From JAXGTO01 sp040774885 (lineage in GTDB: Bacteria; Actinomycetota; Coriobacteriia; Coriobacteriales; Eggerthellaceae), in NCBI GenBank assembly GCA_040774885.1, contig JAXGTO010000008.1, forward strand, positions 1-64,000: 64,000 nt of DNA. The letters run 5' to 3'. The notes under the pieces are model-generated. The model saw only the letters and a list, made by a program, of their open reading frames with translations. It made no database searches and was not told the origin of the DNA. Of the stretch, positions 52,129 to 61,945 are shown one piece after another; the stretch's first letter is position 1; every line of letters begins with the position of its first letter. A program made the position numbers and the translations under genes.

Positions 52129-53811
52129 ATGGGAACCAAACATTCGATCAGTCGACGCGGCTTCTTGGGGCTGGGTGCCCTTTCGGCGGCGGGCGTTGCC
52201 ACTGCGGGTCTTTCGGGTTGCACGCCCAGTAATTCCGATACGGAAGCGGCTGAGCACAACGCCGTCGAATCATGGAAAGATGCTCCCGCTGCCATTTCCG
52301 CGTCCAAGATAGTGGAAACCGTCGATGCCGACGTAGTGGTGGTCGGTGCCGGCAACGCCGGTCAATTCGCCGCATGCGCCGCGGCCGAAAAGGGTGCCAA
52401 GGTGGTGCTGCTCGAAAAAGACGAGAAGATGTGCACCACGGCGCGCGAATGGATCGGCGGTATCGGCTCGCGCTATCAGCAGGAAGCCGGCGTGGAGATC
52501 GACAAGAACAAGGTCGTCGAAACCCTGTGCTTCTATGCTTCGCATCGTTGCGACCAACGCCTCATCCGCACGTGGGCCGATAATTCCGGCGCCACCATCG
52601 ACTGGCTGGGCGACGTGGTGAAGCAGTACAACCCCGATGCCTACATCAAGCTGGAAACCGACGTGGGAAATGAAACCGGTCTGTATCAGAGCTATCCTAT
52701 CCAGCACAACGTTCAAACCGACACCGAAGCCATCACCAGCCTCACCTTCGTCATCCAGAAGGTAAACGACCTGGGCGTCGAAGTGCGCAGCAAGACGCAG
52801 ATGATGCAGCTGGAGCGCGATGATTCAGGGCGCGTGTGCGCAGCCATCGCCAGGAACTCCGAAGGCGACTACGTGCGCTTCAACGCTTCCAAGGGCGTCA
52901 TCATGTGCACCGGCGGCTATGCTGCCAACGGCGACATGATGAAAGAGGAAAACCCGCTGGGGTATTCCACCAATTCCCTGCTTTCCGCCTACGGCTCCAA
53001 CACCGGCGATGGCATCAAGGCGGCCACCTGGGTGGGTGCTGCCAAGCAACAGCAACCGACGCTGATGGTGTTCGACCGCGGCGGCGTCCCGTCCGGCACG
53101 CCGGTGGGCACAGCCTATCAGGGTGGCGGCGTTATGTTCCATATGGGCTCCCAGCCGTTTTTGAAGGTGAACCACAAGGGCGAGCGCTTCTGCAACGAAT
53201 CCGTTCCTTACGACTTCATGACCGGCGCCGGAACCGTGCAGCCGGGTGGCACCTACTGCGAAATCTGGGACTCTAACTGGAAGGAGCAGACGCGTCAGTT
53301 CCACACCATCGGCTGCTCGCGCAAGCAGTACAGCCCCTCGGGCAGCTTGCTCATGCTGATGGATGAAGAAAAGACCCCGATGTTCTGGGAAATGGCCGCC
53401 AAACCCATGGGCGTCATCGTCGAGGCCGACACGCTTGCTGAATTGGCCGACAAGCTGATGGTTCCCGCCGACACGTTCGTCAAGACGGTCGAGCGCTACA
53501 ACGAATTGTGCGCGGCCGGCGACGACCAGGACTTCGGTAAAGAAGCCTATCGCATGATGCCGCTTTCGGCTCCGCCCTACATGGCCGCCACCGTGGGTGG
53601 GCAGATCCTCTGCTCGCTGGACGGGCTCACCATCAACACGCACATGCAGGTGCTCGACACCGATGGCGAAGTCATCGAGGGTCTCTATGCCGCCGGCAAC
53701 GACAGCGGCGGGTTCTTCTGCAACAACTACCCCGAGCTCATGGTGGGCTCCGCATGCGGACGCACCATCACGTTCGGCCGACTGGCTGGTCAGTACGCAG
53801 CCCAGTCGTAA
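52129..53811 (+). CDS. Tat-exported FAD-dependent reductase (fumarate-reductase-like), second copy
   Basis: A 560-residue exported flavoprotein with Tat motif SRRGFLGLG (residues 8-16), lipobox LSGC (Cys31) and a canonical FAD motif VVVVGAGNAGQ at ~66. The middle carries the substrate-capping domain. The C-terminal segment is LYAAGNDSGGFFCNNYPE then ACGRTITFGRLAG. As in the first copy, the fumarate-binding HGANR-type segment is missing (CNNYPE here), so another organic acceptor is likely. The second cytochrome is the probable electron donor. AAGGAGG lies 5 bp before ATG 52129. A strong terminator follows. Confidence 0.88.
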   Translation: MGTKHSISRRGFLGLGALSAAGVATAGLSGCTPSNSDTEAAEHNAVESWKDAPAAISASKIVETVDADVVVVGAGNAGQFAACAAAEKGAKVVLLEKDEKMCTTAREWIGGIGSRYQQEAGVEIDKNKVVETLCFYASHRCDQRLIRTWADNSGATIDWLGDVVKQYNPDAYIKLETDVGNETGLYQSYPIQHNVQTDTEAITSLTFVIQKVNDLGVEVRSKTQMMQLERDDSGRVCAAIARNSEGDYVRFNASKGVIMCTGGYAANGDMMKEENPLGYSTNSLLSAYGSNTGDGIKAATWVGAAKQQQPTLMVFDRGGVPSGTPVGTAYQGGGVMFHMGSQPFLKVNHKGERFCNESVPYDFMTGAGTVQPGGTYCEIWDSNWKEQTRQFHTIGCSRKQYSPSGSLLMLMDEEKTPMFWEMAAKPMGVIVEADTLAELADKLMVPADTFVKTVERYNELCAAGDDQDFGKEAYRMMPLSAPPYMAATVGGQILCSLDGLTINTHMQVLDTDGEVIEGLYAAGNDSGGFFCNNYPELMVGSACGRTITFGRLAGQYAAQS

Positions 53812-53842
53812 CAGCGCCCTCCAATCCCCTCCCTCCCCCTCA

Positions 53843-53880
53843 GCAACGGGCTCCGGTTCATTCCGGGGCCCGTTGCGTTT
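53843..53880 (+). terminator. Rho-independent terminator after the second flavoprotein
   Basis: A 14-bp stem GCAACGGGCTCCGG / CCGGGGCCCGTTGC with one T-G pair, then GTTTT. Confidence 0.9.
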
Positions 53881-53934
53881 TGCAGTGGCATAATGGAGCG
53901 CGGAAACCAAAGGCATAGCAAAGGAGACTTGCTC

Positions 53935-55329
53935 ATGAAACGCGAGAATGTCTGGAAGACCTACAAGAAAAAGGATCTGGCCGCCCTGAACGATCTGTGC
54001 GCCGGCTACATCGACTTCATCAGCGACAACAAAACCGAACGTGAATGTGCAGCGGCTGCCGTCGATTTGGCGCGCAAGGCCGGATACCGTTCGCTCGAAG
54101 AAGCGCGCAAGGCCGGCAAAGCGCTCAAGGCCGGCGACCGCGTGTATGCTCAGCTTTACGGCAAGGCGCTCATCTTGGTTCAGGTTGGAAGCCGCCCCAT
54201 GGAAGAAGGCCTCAACATCCTGGGCGCTCACATCGACAGCCCGCGTCTGGACATCAAGCAAAACCCCCTGTACGAATCAAATGACTTCGCGTTGCTCGAT
54301 ACGCATTACTACGGCGGCATCAAGAACTATCAATGGGTTACCATGCCCCTGGCCATTCACGGCGTGGTTGCCAAGAAAGACGGCAGCGTCCAGCAGGTGA
54401 ACGTGGGGGAGGCTCCCGACGATCCCGTGTTCTGCGTCACCGACCTGCTGCCGCATCTCGGCGCCGATCAGATGCAGAAGAAGGCCGGCAAGGTCATCGA
54501 GGGCGAAGAGCTCGATATCCTGGCTGGCGGCCAGCCAAAAGCGTCTGGAAAGAAGGATGAAGACGCCGAAGACGAGCCCGTCAAAGCGCGCCTGCTCGAC
54601 TTGCTGAAAGATGCTTACGGTATGGAGGAAGAGGATTTCCTTTCCGCCGAGCTCGAAGTGGTCCCCGCAGGCCGTGCGCGCGAACTGGGATTCGACCGGT
54701 CCATGGTCATCGGATACGGGCAGGACGACCGCGTATGCGCCTACACCAGTCTGATGGCGCAGCTGCATGCTGAAGATCTGAAGCGCACCGGCGTGTGCGT
54801 GCTGGTGGATAAAGAGGAAATCGGCAGCGTGGGCGCCACCGGCATGACCGGCCAATTCTTCGAGAACACCATGGCCGAGGTGATGGATCTGGCCAAGCAG
54901 GGCGGCGACCTGCCCCTGCGCCGCGCCCTGGCATCATCGGACATGCTCTCAAGCGACGTGTCCGCCGCCTTCGATCCCACCTTCGCCAGCGCGTACGAGC
55001 CCAAGAACTCCGCCTATTGCGGGCGTGGCTTGGTGTTCAACAAATTCACCGGTGCCCGTGGAAAAAGCGGCAGCAATGATGCCAATGCCGAATACGTGGC
55101 CACCATCCGCCGCATCATGGACGATTCGAAAGTCGCCTTCCAAACAGCCGAGCTCGGCAAGGTCAATCAAGGCGGCGGTGGCACCATCGCCTACATCCTT
55201 GCCAAATACGGCATGAACGTCATCGACTGCGGTGTCGCCGTGCTCTCCATGCATGCTCCGTGGGAAGTGACCAGTAAAGCAGACATCTTCGAAGCCGAAA
55301 AAGGCTACGCGGCGTTCCTGGGGCACTGA
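53935..55329 (+). CDS. M18-family metallo-aminopeptidase
   Basis: A 464-residue di-zinc aminopeptidase that probably trims N-terminal residues from cytosolic peptides. Metal and catalytic landmarks are LGAHIDSPRLD (first His/Asp), VDKEEIGSVGATG (Glu general base and ligand), SSDVSAAFDP (Asp ligand) and VLSMHAPWE (last His). The fold matches bacterial ApeA-type M18 enzymes. A Lys/Asp/Glu-rich insert (GKKDEDAEDE) lies at ~205-215. AAGGAG lies ~9 bp before ATG 53935. Its last codons form one arm of a giant hairpin. Confidence 0.92.
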   Translation: MKRENVWKTYKKKDLAALNDLCAGYIDFISDNKTERECAAAAVDLARKAGYRSLEEARKAGKALKAGDRVYAQLYGKALILVQVGSRPMEEGLNILGAHIDSPRLDIKQNPLYESNDFALLDTHYYGGIKNYQWVTMPLAIHGVVAKKDGSVQQVNVGEAPDDPVFCVTDLLPHLGADQMQKKAGKVIEGEELDILAGGQPKASGKKDEDAEDEPVKARLLDLLKDAYGMEEEDFLSAELEVVPAGRARELGFDRSMVIGYGQDDRVCAYTSLMAQLHAEDLKRTGVCVLVDKEEIGSVGATGMTGQFFENTMAEVMDLAKQGGDLPLRRALASSDMLSSDVSAAFDPTFASAYEPKNSAYCGRGLVFNKFTGARGKSGSNDANAEYVATIRRIMDDSKVAFQTAELGKVNQGGGGTIAYILAKYGMNVIDCGVAVLSMHAPWEVTSKADIFEAEKGYAAFLGH

Positions 55330-55512
55330 TCTTCGGCCCGTTTGTTCGCTCACGTATAGAGATACGCTTCGCTCTCAAGCCGAGCCGAATCTCAGCGCCC
55401 CAGGAACGCCGCAGCGGTCCCGGCGTCGGCCTTCGACCCGTCTGGTCGCTCGCGTATGCAGATGCGCTTCGCTCTCAAGCCGGGCCGAATCTCAGCGCCC
55501 CAGGAACGCCGC
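55309..55512. repeat. Giant hairpin spanning the peptidase stop codon, with a tandem 100-bp second copy
   Basis: GCGGCGTTCCTGGGGC at the 3' end of the peptidase gene (from 55309) recurs inverted (GCGCCCCAGGAACGCCGC) at 55395-55412 and again at 55495-55512. Two 82-bp units (55331-55412 and 55431-55512) repeat with a period of exactly 100 bp. The inner loop CACGTATAGAGATACGC is a small hairpin. The rest of 55513-55760 shows no gene. Confidence 0.8.
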
Positions 55513-55760
55513 GCCTTCCCTGTGGCGGTTCTGTGACGCCCTCTCCGTTTTTTTTCGAGAATACCGATTATGTCGTTAAAAGGCTTCCTTTCCACTCTCA
55601 ATAATGCTACTATGCGATGCGACTTTTGCCGTAGGGTGAACATCGGCGGAGTCCGGACGCTCGGCTTGATCGAGTGCATTGAAAACAGAACGTAAGAATT
55701 CTTGGCGCATCAGACAACGTATGAGCATGGACTAACGACCAGGGTGAAGGGTGGTAGGCC

Positions 55761-58700
55761 ATGGGCACATGGAGCCTTTTCGAAGGCATTGGTGAATTGC
55801 GCCATAGCACAGTGGGGAAGATCGTCTCGGTAACGGTATCGGCGGCATTGGTCTTCTCTCTCTCATCAGCAGGTTCATATGCATTTGGAAACACGTCGAC
55901 GTCGACTGACGCTGCCGATGTTTCTGCGCAGCCTGCAGACACAACAACATCGGCGAATGGCGAATCGTCGCTTGACGCCAAGGCGGAAGCCCAGGAGGCT
56001 TCGGTCTCATTCGTCATGGAGCACGCTGCTGCTCTTGTGGACGGACAGTCTGTGAAAGCCGACGGTTTCAAGACCGCTTCGCACAAGGACCTCACGTTTT
56101 CCGTAACTGCCGATGCCGGCTACGAAGTGACGGAGGTTGCTGCCCGCAACTCCAACACGAACGCCGCTGCAACGGTTGTTGAAAACAGCGACGGCACCTA
56201 TACCGTGCGTGCCGCCAGTGTGGAGGACGGTCTGGTTATCGAGGCGACTGCCGAAGCGCAGGCCGGCTCCGATGCGACGGACCCGACGCCCGCCGCAGAT
56301 TCGACTGCATCCGAGACTGCGACAGGGGAATCCATTCCAACACCGGTCGTGACCTATCAGGCCGATGCCGATGAAGCCTCTGCGGCAGCCGAACCTGAGT
56401 CCGAGCCCGTGGCTGCAGCTCAGGAAACCCGGAGCCTCACCGCTTCCAAGTCTTACAAGGTTTCCTTCAGCGCCAACGGGGGCACTGCATCGGCGCCTGC
56501 TTCCGTTACGGTCAAGCAGGGGTCTGAGATCACGCTTCCCGACTATTCCGGTACCAAGGCGAACAGCACGTTCGTCGGTTGGTCCACGGATAAGAATGCC
56601 ACGGCAGGCGGCTCGGATCACTACACGAAGGCGGTTTATTCAGCCGGTCAGACCTACACCGTCGGATCGGGCAACGTCACGCTGTATGCCGTTTGGGCAT
56701 CGAACAGCACAACCGATGCTATTTTCTATATCAGGCTCGATGGCACCATCCCCACCGAACCCCAAGGGCACAGCAGCTCCGAATACACCGCGGGAATCAA
56801 GATCGACAACGCCATTTCTGCAGGCCAGGCGTTCTTCCATACCGACTCGAAAGTCGGCGTGGGAAGCTGTCTTTCCAACACGCCCACCAACGCCCAGATC
56901 TCGGCTGTTTACCCGAACTACGATGCCAGCACGCAGTATGTGATGTGGTATGTGGTCAAGCATGAAGGCGAAGCGTGGCACATCGATGGCGTTTTGCTCA
57001 GCAAGACCATGGTCAACCTGAGTTACGACGCCAATGCGCCTGCCGGCACCTGGTCCAATATGCCGGATGGTTCGCAGTACGCCTCCGGTGCGACCGCTAC
57101 CGTCAGCGATAAGACGCCGACGCGCGCAGGCTATACCTTTACTGGCTGGAACACGAAAGCGGATGGGTCCGGCACCCCCTATGCGGCCAACGCCACCTTC
57201 GACATCACCCGAAACGTGACGCTCTACGCGCAATGGAAGGCCAACGAGTCCACCGCGTACAAGGTGGAGCGCTACCAGGTTGCCGATGACGGCACCGAAC
57301 TGCTTATCGGCCAGGCGATGCAGCGCTATGGCACCACGGGTGCCGCCGTATCGGTGCTCGATAGCGACAAGGCCATCACCGGGTACAAGTACAAAGGCGA
57401 CTCCTATGCCGGCACGGTGCTTTCCGGCACCATCGCGGCGGATGGCTCGACCACGCTCAAGCTCTATTTCGAGATTCTCAAGCCCGTCTGGCTGACTTTC
57501 AAAGCGATCGATGGCGAAACGACCATCGCCGAGCCCAGCGGACAGTACGATGACGTGTTCACCAGCGAAAAAACGGTGGATATCGATTTCTCCGCCGCGA
57601 AGAGCCTCTTGGCCAACACGTATGTTCCCGCTCATCCCGAGTCCGGCGTTACCGTGGCTGCGGTCGAAGCCTGCCAAACCATGGACGACATCACGGCCCT
57701 CGGTTTCTCGTTCTCCTTTGACGGCTGGTACACCCAGTCCCAAAACGGGGGCTATCCGGTAGCCCAGGGATCGGACATGGCAAACCTGCCTGTCGCCTAC
57801 CATGAAATGACGACGGGCGACCAGACTCTTTTCACCGACGACCATGAGACCGTCTATGCGCATTACGCCGTCAGTTACAAGCAGACGACGGGAACTGTCC
57901 AGTTCGATGCCAATGGCGGAGATCAGCAGTCGGTTCCGAGCTCTGTTTCCGGGATTGCCGGCACGGCGAACAACAATCAATTCCCTGCGACGGTTCCCAC
58001 ATGGGAAGGGCACACGTTTGTGGGTTGGAACACGCAAGCCGACGGCATGGGATCGGCCGTGACCGACTATGCGGCAACGTTTGCAGGCGGCACGACGACG
58101 TATTACGCCCAGTGGAAGCAGAACACGCCCATCACCCTTACGGCCAATGGTGGCACGGCAACGTACAACGGATCCGTCCAGGGCACGACGGGCTACACCG
58201 GTCTACCTGAAGAAGCGACTTTCGCCGAAAGCGAACTCGCCGAAATCACCGCCAGCGGGTCGGGCATCGACGCCGCCACGTACGCCGTCACTTTCAACAG
58301 CGAAGCTCCCGCCACCATCTATGACGAAGAAGACAACGGATACGACGTTACCTACCGCTCCGGCGAATATGTGATCGATCCCGCGCCCGTCACGGTGACG
58401 GCCAACCATAAGTCCAAGGCCTACGGCATGTCCGACCCTTCGTTCGATGCCACGGTGCAGGGCCTTTTCAACAGCGACGCTGTTTCTTACAGCCTTGCCC
58501 GTGCCGAAGGCGAAGATAAGGGAACCTACGCCATTACTCCTTCCGGCGTCGAGCGCCAGGGCAACTACGTGGTTTCCTATTATCCCGACGACATGGACAT
58601 CACGGCTGCCGATATTTCCACCACTCGATTCACGGTCAGCCAGCCGGCCGATGTCACCTACAACGGCAAAGAACAGAAGCAGGCCGCCGTCGTTACCGAC

Positions 58701-61106
58701 ACCCTCACCGGCAGGCAGCTTGAAGAGGGCGTGGATTGCACGCTGTCTTACAACGACAGCGATGAAACGAATGTCGGCACGGTTAAAATCACCGTCACGG
58801 GCATCGGCAACTACAGCGGATCGGTCGATCGCAGCTATCAGATCCTTCCTGTTGCCGTCACGGTGACGGCGCAGCAGGGCCAAAAAACGTTCGGCGATGC
58901 CGACCCTGTTTTCTCTGCGACGGTATCCGGCCTGATCGAAGGGGAATCTTCCGACCTGATAACCTATTCCGTTGCTCGTCCGGGCGCAGGGGCCGATGAA
59001 GCCGTGGGCACTTATGAAAACGCCATCGTCGCCTCTGGCGATGACTCCCAGGGAAACTACGTGGTCACGTACGCTGCGGCCAAGTTCATCATCATCGCCG
59101 CGTCGGACAATGCGGTGACGACTGCTTCGTATACCGGCGTTTATGACGGCAAGGCCCATGGCATCGCCGCCTCGGCCGCCCGGGCAGGTTCGACGCTGTG
59201 GTACAGCACCGATAACGTCACCTGGCAGCAAAGCGTTCCTTCGTTCACCGATGCCACGTCCGGTGCTCAGACCGTATACGTCAAGGCGACGCTCGAAGGC
59301 TATCTCGACGCTTTCGGCGAAGCCACGGTGTCCATTACGCCCGCTCCGCTTTCGGTAACCACCAGCGGGGCCTCCAAAGTCTACGATGGCCAGCCTTTGA
59401 GCGAAGCCGGTTATGCCATCGAAGGCTGGGTGGCTGGCGAACAGGCGGAGGCCCATACCACCGGCACCATCACCGATGTCGGCAGTGTTGAGAACGGCTA
59501 TGCCGTCGATTGGGACGCTGCGGGCGCCACGGCCAAGCAGGCCAACTACACGATCGCCCATGTGACGCTCGGCGAACTGAGGGTTGCCGCTGCGCCGCTT
59601 ACCGTGAACATCTCCGGCAATACGGCTGTCGAGACCTACGATGGCACTGAAAAGTCCGTCAGCGGATACAGCGTTGATTCCGCTTTGCCCGAGGGCGTAG
59701 TCGTCTCGCTTTCTGCAGCCGACGCCGACATGGCAAAGGGCACCGATGCCGGCGTGTACCAGATGGGCCTTGTCGCGGAAGACTTCGCAGTGTCCGGGGC
59801 AGGCAACTACATCGTCACGGTGGTCGTTTCGGACGGCAAGCTCACGGTCGACCCCCAGCCCATCACCGTCCACGTAACGGGCAACAACGCAACCGACACC
59901 TATGATGGCGCCGAGCATCATGTCGCAGGGTTCACCGCCGATGCGCCTGAGGGCTCCGATATCTCCATTGCCCTTGAAGATGGAAAGTCCGCCCGTGCCA
60001 AGCGCACCGATGCCGGCACCACGAACATGGGCCTTCAGGCCGATGACTTCACGGCGACCAGCTCGAACTATCAGGTGACGATAGCTATCGCCGCCGATGG
60101 TTACCAGACCATCAACCCTATCACCGACCTAGTGACCGTTCGGATCACGGGCAACACGGGCTCGGGAATCTACAATGCCGCCCCGTTGGAAGTCAGCGGC
60201 TATACGAGCGTTGTCGACAACGCCCTTTACCAGACGTCCTTCATTTCGTTCGATGGCAATGCGACGGCATCTCTGACCGATGCCGGCACGAAGGCGATGG
60301 GCTTGGCCAAAGAGCAGTTCTCCAACGTAAGCGCCAACTTCTCGAACGTATCTTTCGCGGTCGTCGACGGATCTGCCACCGTTGCTCCTGCGCCGCTCAC
60401 CGTTGTCACACGGAGCGCTTCCAAGTCCTTTGATGGAACGGCCCTTACGGCATCGGGCAGCATGACGGGCTTGGTCGGAGGAGAGACCGCCACCTTTGCC
60501 ACGACGGGATCTCAGGTTGCGCAAGGCGCTTCCGACAACACCTACGACATCACGTGGGATGGCACGGCAAAGCAGGCCAACTATCAGGTGACGGCGACTC
60601 TCGGAACGCTCGAAGTGACGGCAGCCACTCCCGTTGTTCCCGATAGTCCCGATAGCCCTGACGGACCCACGCCGCCGGCCGCTCCGGTCGATCCCGTTGT
60701 GCCCGATTCGCCCGTTGTGCCGAATTCTGTTGTCACGGCCATCACGCCCTCCGCCGACGCTGCGTCATCTTCCACCGCCGCGACTTCGACCGCTGCGCAG
60801 GCTCAGGATGCAGGCCAGGCCAACGCGGGTGAAAGCGCCGCGCTGTCGGCTGCCGGAGCCGATGAGGCCATCGATGAAAACGCCACGCCTTTGGGCGTGT
60901 TCGACGAGCCCAGCTGCTGGGCTCACTGGTTCATGCTCACCGGCATCATCGCCACGGTCATTTACGGTGCGGGAGTGCTTCTGCGCCGTCGCCGCTTCAC
61001 CCAAATGCTCAAGAAGCGCGAAGACCGGATTCTGGGACTTGATGCTGAAGAAACCGGGCGACAGGCCACTCCGGCGGTCACCGCCGTTGCCGGAAAGGAG
61101 GCATAG
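55761..61106 (+). CDS. Large surface protein with InlB-B, MucBP-like and MBG repeats
   Basis: 1,781 residues. The signal-peptide-like N-terminus is GKIVSVTVSAALVFSLSSAGSYA after a short charged segment, given here as residues ~19-41. InlB-B repeats lie at ~231-313, ~417-494 (GWNTKADGSGTPY) and ~712-790 (GWNTQADGMGS). A MucBP-like segment (KVERYQVADDGTELLIGQAM) is at ~498-575. From ~874 to ~1610 there are about eight MBG or YDG-type domains (VTANHKSKAYG, VTAQQGQKTFGD, ISGNTAVETYDG, VTGNNATDTYDG). A Pro/Asp-rich stalk follows, then one TM helix (FMLTGIIATVIYGAGVLLRR) and a ~40-residue basic cytoplasmic tail. It is likely an adhesin. Its partner gene begins 1 bp after the stop. Confidence 0.87.
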   Translation: MGTWSLFEGIGELRHSTVGKIVSVTVSAALVFSLSSAGSYAFGNTSTSTDAADVSAQPADTTTSANGESSLDAKAEAQEASVSFVMEHAAALVDGQSVKADGFKTASHKDLTFSVTADAGYEVTEVAARNSNTNAAATVVENSDGTYTVRAASVEDGLVIEATAEAQAGSDATDPTPAADSTASETATGESIPTPVVTYQADADEASAAAEPESEPVAAAQETRSLTASKSYKVSFSANGGTASAPASVTVKQGSEITLPDYSGTKANSTFVGWSTDKNATAGGSDHYTKAVYSAGQTYTVGSGNVTLYAVWASNSTTDAIFYIRLDGTIPTEPQGHSSSEYTAGIKIDNAISAGQAFFHTDSKVGVGSCLSNTPTNAQISAVYPNYDASTQYVMWYVVKHEGEAWHIDGVLLSKTMVNLSYDANAPAGTWSNMPDGSQYASGATATVSDKTPTRAGYTFTGWNTKADGSGTPYAANATFDITRNVTLYAQWKANESTAYKVERYQVADDGTELLIGQAMQRYGTTGAAVSVLDSDKAITGYKYKGDSYAGTVLSGTIAADGSTTLKLYFEILKPVWLTFKAIDGETTIAEPSGQYDDVFTSEKTVDIDFSAAKSLLANTYVPAHPESGVTVAAVEACQTMDDITALGFSFSFDGWYTQSQNGGYPVAQGSDMANLPVAYHEMTTGDQTLFTDDHETVYAHYAVSYKQTTGTVQFDANGGDQQSVPSSVSGIAGTANNNQFPATVPTWEGHTFVGWNTQADGMGSAVTDYAATFAGGTTTYYAQWKQNTPITLTANGGTATYNGSVQGTTGYTGLPEEATFAESELAEITASGSGIDAATYAVTFNSEAPATIYDEEDNGYDVTYRSGEYVIDPAPVTVTANHKSKAYGMSDPSFDATVQGLFNSDAVSYSLARAEGEDKGTYAITPSGVERQGNYVVSYYPDDMDITAADISTTRFTVSQPADVTYNGKEQKQAAVVTDTLTGRQLEEGVDCTLSYNDSDETNVGTVKITVTGIGNYSGSVDRSYQILPVAVTVTAQQGQKTFGDADPVFSATVSGLIEGESSDLITYSVARPGAGADEAVGTYENAIVASGDDSQGNYVVTYAAAKFIIIAASDNAVTTASYTGVYDGKAHGIAASAARAGSTLWYSTDNVTWQQSVPSFTDATSGAQTVYVKATLEGYLDAFGEATVSITPAPLSVTTSGASKVYDGQPLSEAGYAIEGWVAGEQAEAHTTGTITDVGSVENGYAVDWDAAGATAKQANYTIAHVTLGELRVAAAPLTVNISGNTAVETYDGTEKSVSGYSVDSALPEGVVVSLSAADADMAKGTDAGVYQMGLVAEDFAVSGAGNYIVTVVVSDGKLTVDPQPITVHVTGNNATDTYDGAEHHVAGFTADAPEGSDISIALEDGKSARAKRTDAGTTNMGLQADDFTATSSNYQVTIAIAADGYQTINPITDLVTVRITGNTGSGIYNAAPLEVSGYTSVVDNALYQTSFISFDGNATASLTDAGTKAMGLAKEQFSNVSANFSNVSFAVVDGSATVAPAPLTVVTRSASKSFDGTALTASGSMTGLVGGETATFATTGSQVAQGASDNTYDITWDGTAKQANYQVTATLGTLEVTAATPVVPDSPDSPDGPTPPAAPVDPVVPDSPVVPNSVVTAITPSADAASSSTAATSTAAQAQDAGQANAGESAALSAAGADEAIDENATPLGVFDEPSCWAHWFMLTGIIATVIYGAGVLLRRRRFTQMLKKREDRILGLDAEETGRQATPAVTAVAGKEA

Positions 61107-61107
61107 G

Positions 61108-61674
61108 ATGAAAAAGAGCAATTACATCCTGTTTTCCCTGTTCGCATTGGCTTCCGCCTTCTTGCTGTTCCTGTGGTATCGCCTCGGGTTCAACAAGGTG
61201 GACAACCCGCTCGACCTGACGATCAGCGTCGTGTGGTGGGTCGTTATCGCCGCTTTCATCTTCTTTGTCGTTCGCTTTGAAAAGAAGCGCCGCCAGCAGA
61301 TCCGCACCGTGTATGTTTCGCCTACTGCGTTGTTCAACTGCGAAAGCGGCTTGGTCCCGTGCGCAAGCCCCGAGCGCCGCACGGATATGATCGAGAACAT
61401 CCTCGCTAACCTGAAATACGGCTTCGATGCCGAAGACCTGCCCGAAGAAGGCGACTTCGACTTCCAGTACGTGGTGCGCACCGAGGACTTCAAGGAAGAA
61501 AACGCAAAAGACCGGCAGCAGTCCGCTGGCTCGACATCCTCCGCCGCCGCCCGTCAGTCGAGCCAAGAAGATGTCACGTGGAAAGGCTCTGTGGTCAAAA
61601 TCGGCCGCGTCAAGGGCCAAAACGAGGAATCCGCGTTCGACAGTCGATCGTCTCTGGCAGCTGCTTTGGCGTAA
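61108..61674 (+). CDS. Small two-TM membrane protein cotranscribed with the surface protein
   Basis: 188 residues of unknown function. Two TM helices (YILFSLFALASAFLLFLWYR and ISVVWWVVIAAFIFFVVRF) are followed by a ~120-residue soluble, acidic C-terminal part (EKKRRQQIRTVYVSPTALFN onward) ending in low-complexity Ser/Gln. AAAGGAG lies ~9 bp before the ATG, inside the preceding gene's 3' end, with 1 bp between the genes. The tight coupling suggests a role in localising or displaying the large protein, which is inference. Confidence 0.75.
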   Translation: MKKSNYILFSLFALASAFLLFLWYRLGFNKVDNPLDLTISVVWWVVIAAFIFFVVRFEKKRRQQIRTVYVSPTALFNCESGLVPCASPERRTDMIENILANLKYGFDAEDLPEEGDFDFQYVVRTEDFKEENAKDRQQSAGSTSSAAARQSSQEDVTWKGSVVKIGRVKGQNEESAFDSRSSLAAALA

Positions 61675-61693
61675 TCCGCGCAGCCTGTTTCTT

Positions 61694-61728
61694 CGAAAGC
61701 CCCTGGTGCCGGCATCCAGGGGCTTTCG
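61694..61728 (+). terminator. Hairpin terminator after the surface-protein operon
   Basis: A 13-bp stem CGAAAGCCCCTGG / CCAGGGGCTTTCG with a 9-nt loop, just after the stop codon. The T run is inside the stem end. Confidence 0.7.
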
Positions 61729-61945
61729 TGCATCAGGCTCAGAGCGGGAGGCCTGCTGTTGGGCTTGCAAACCGCAGTTCGTCCCTTGAAAGACGCGCGC
61801 CGTCGTCGTGTTGGCGAAACCGCATTCAGCGCTCTCAAAGACATCCGTTGCCTCCATCCGCTTTTTTCAGCTGCGCTTCCCTGGCGATTTTATGAGTGAA
61901 ATGCCATCTGGCTATTCGCAGGCTGCACCGCGCGGGGGCAGCGTC

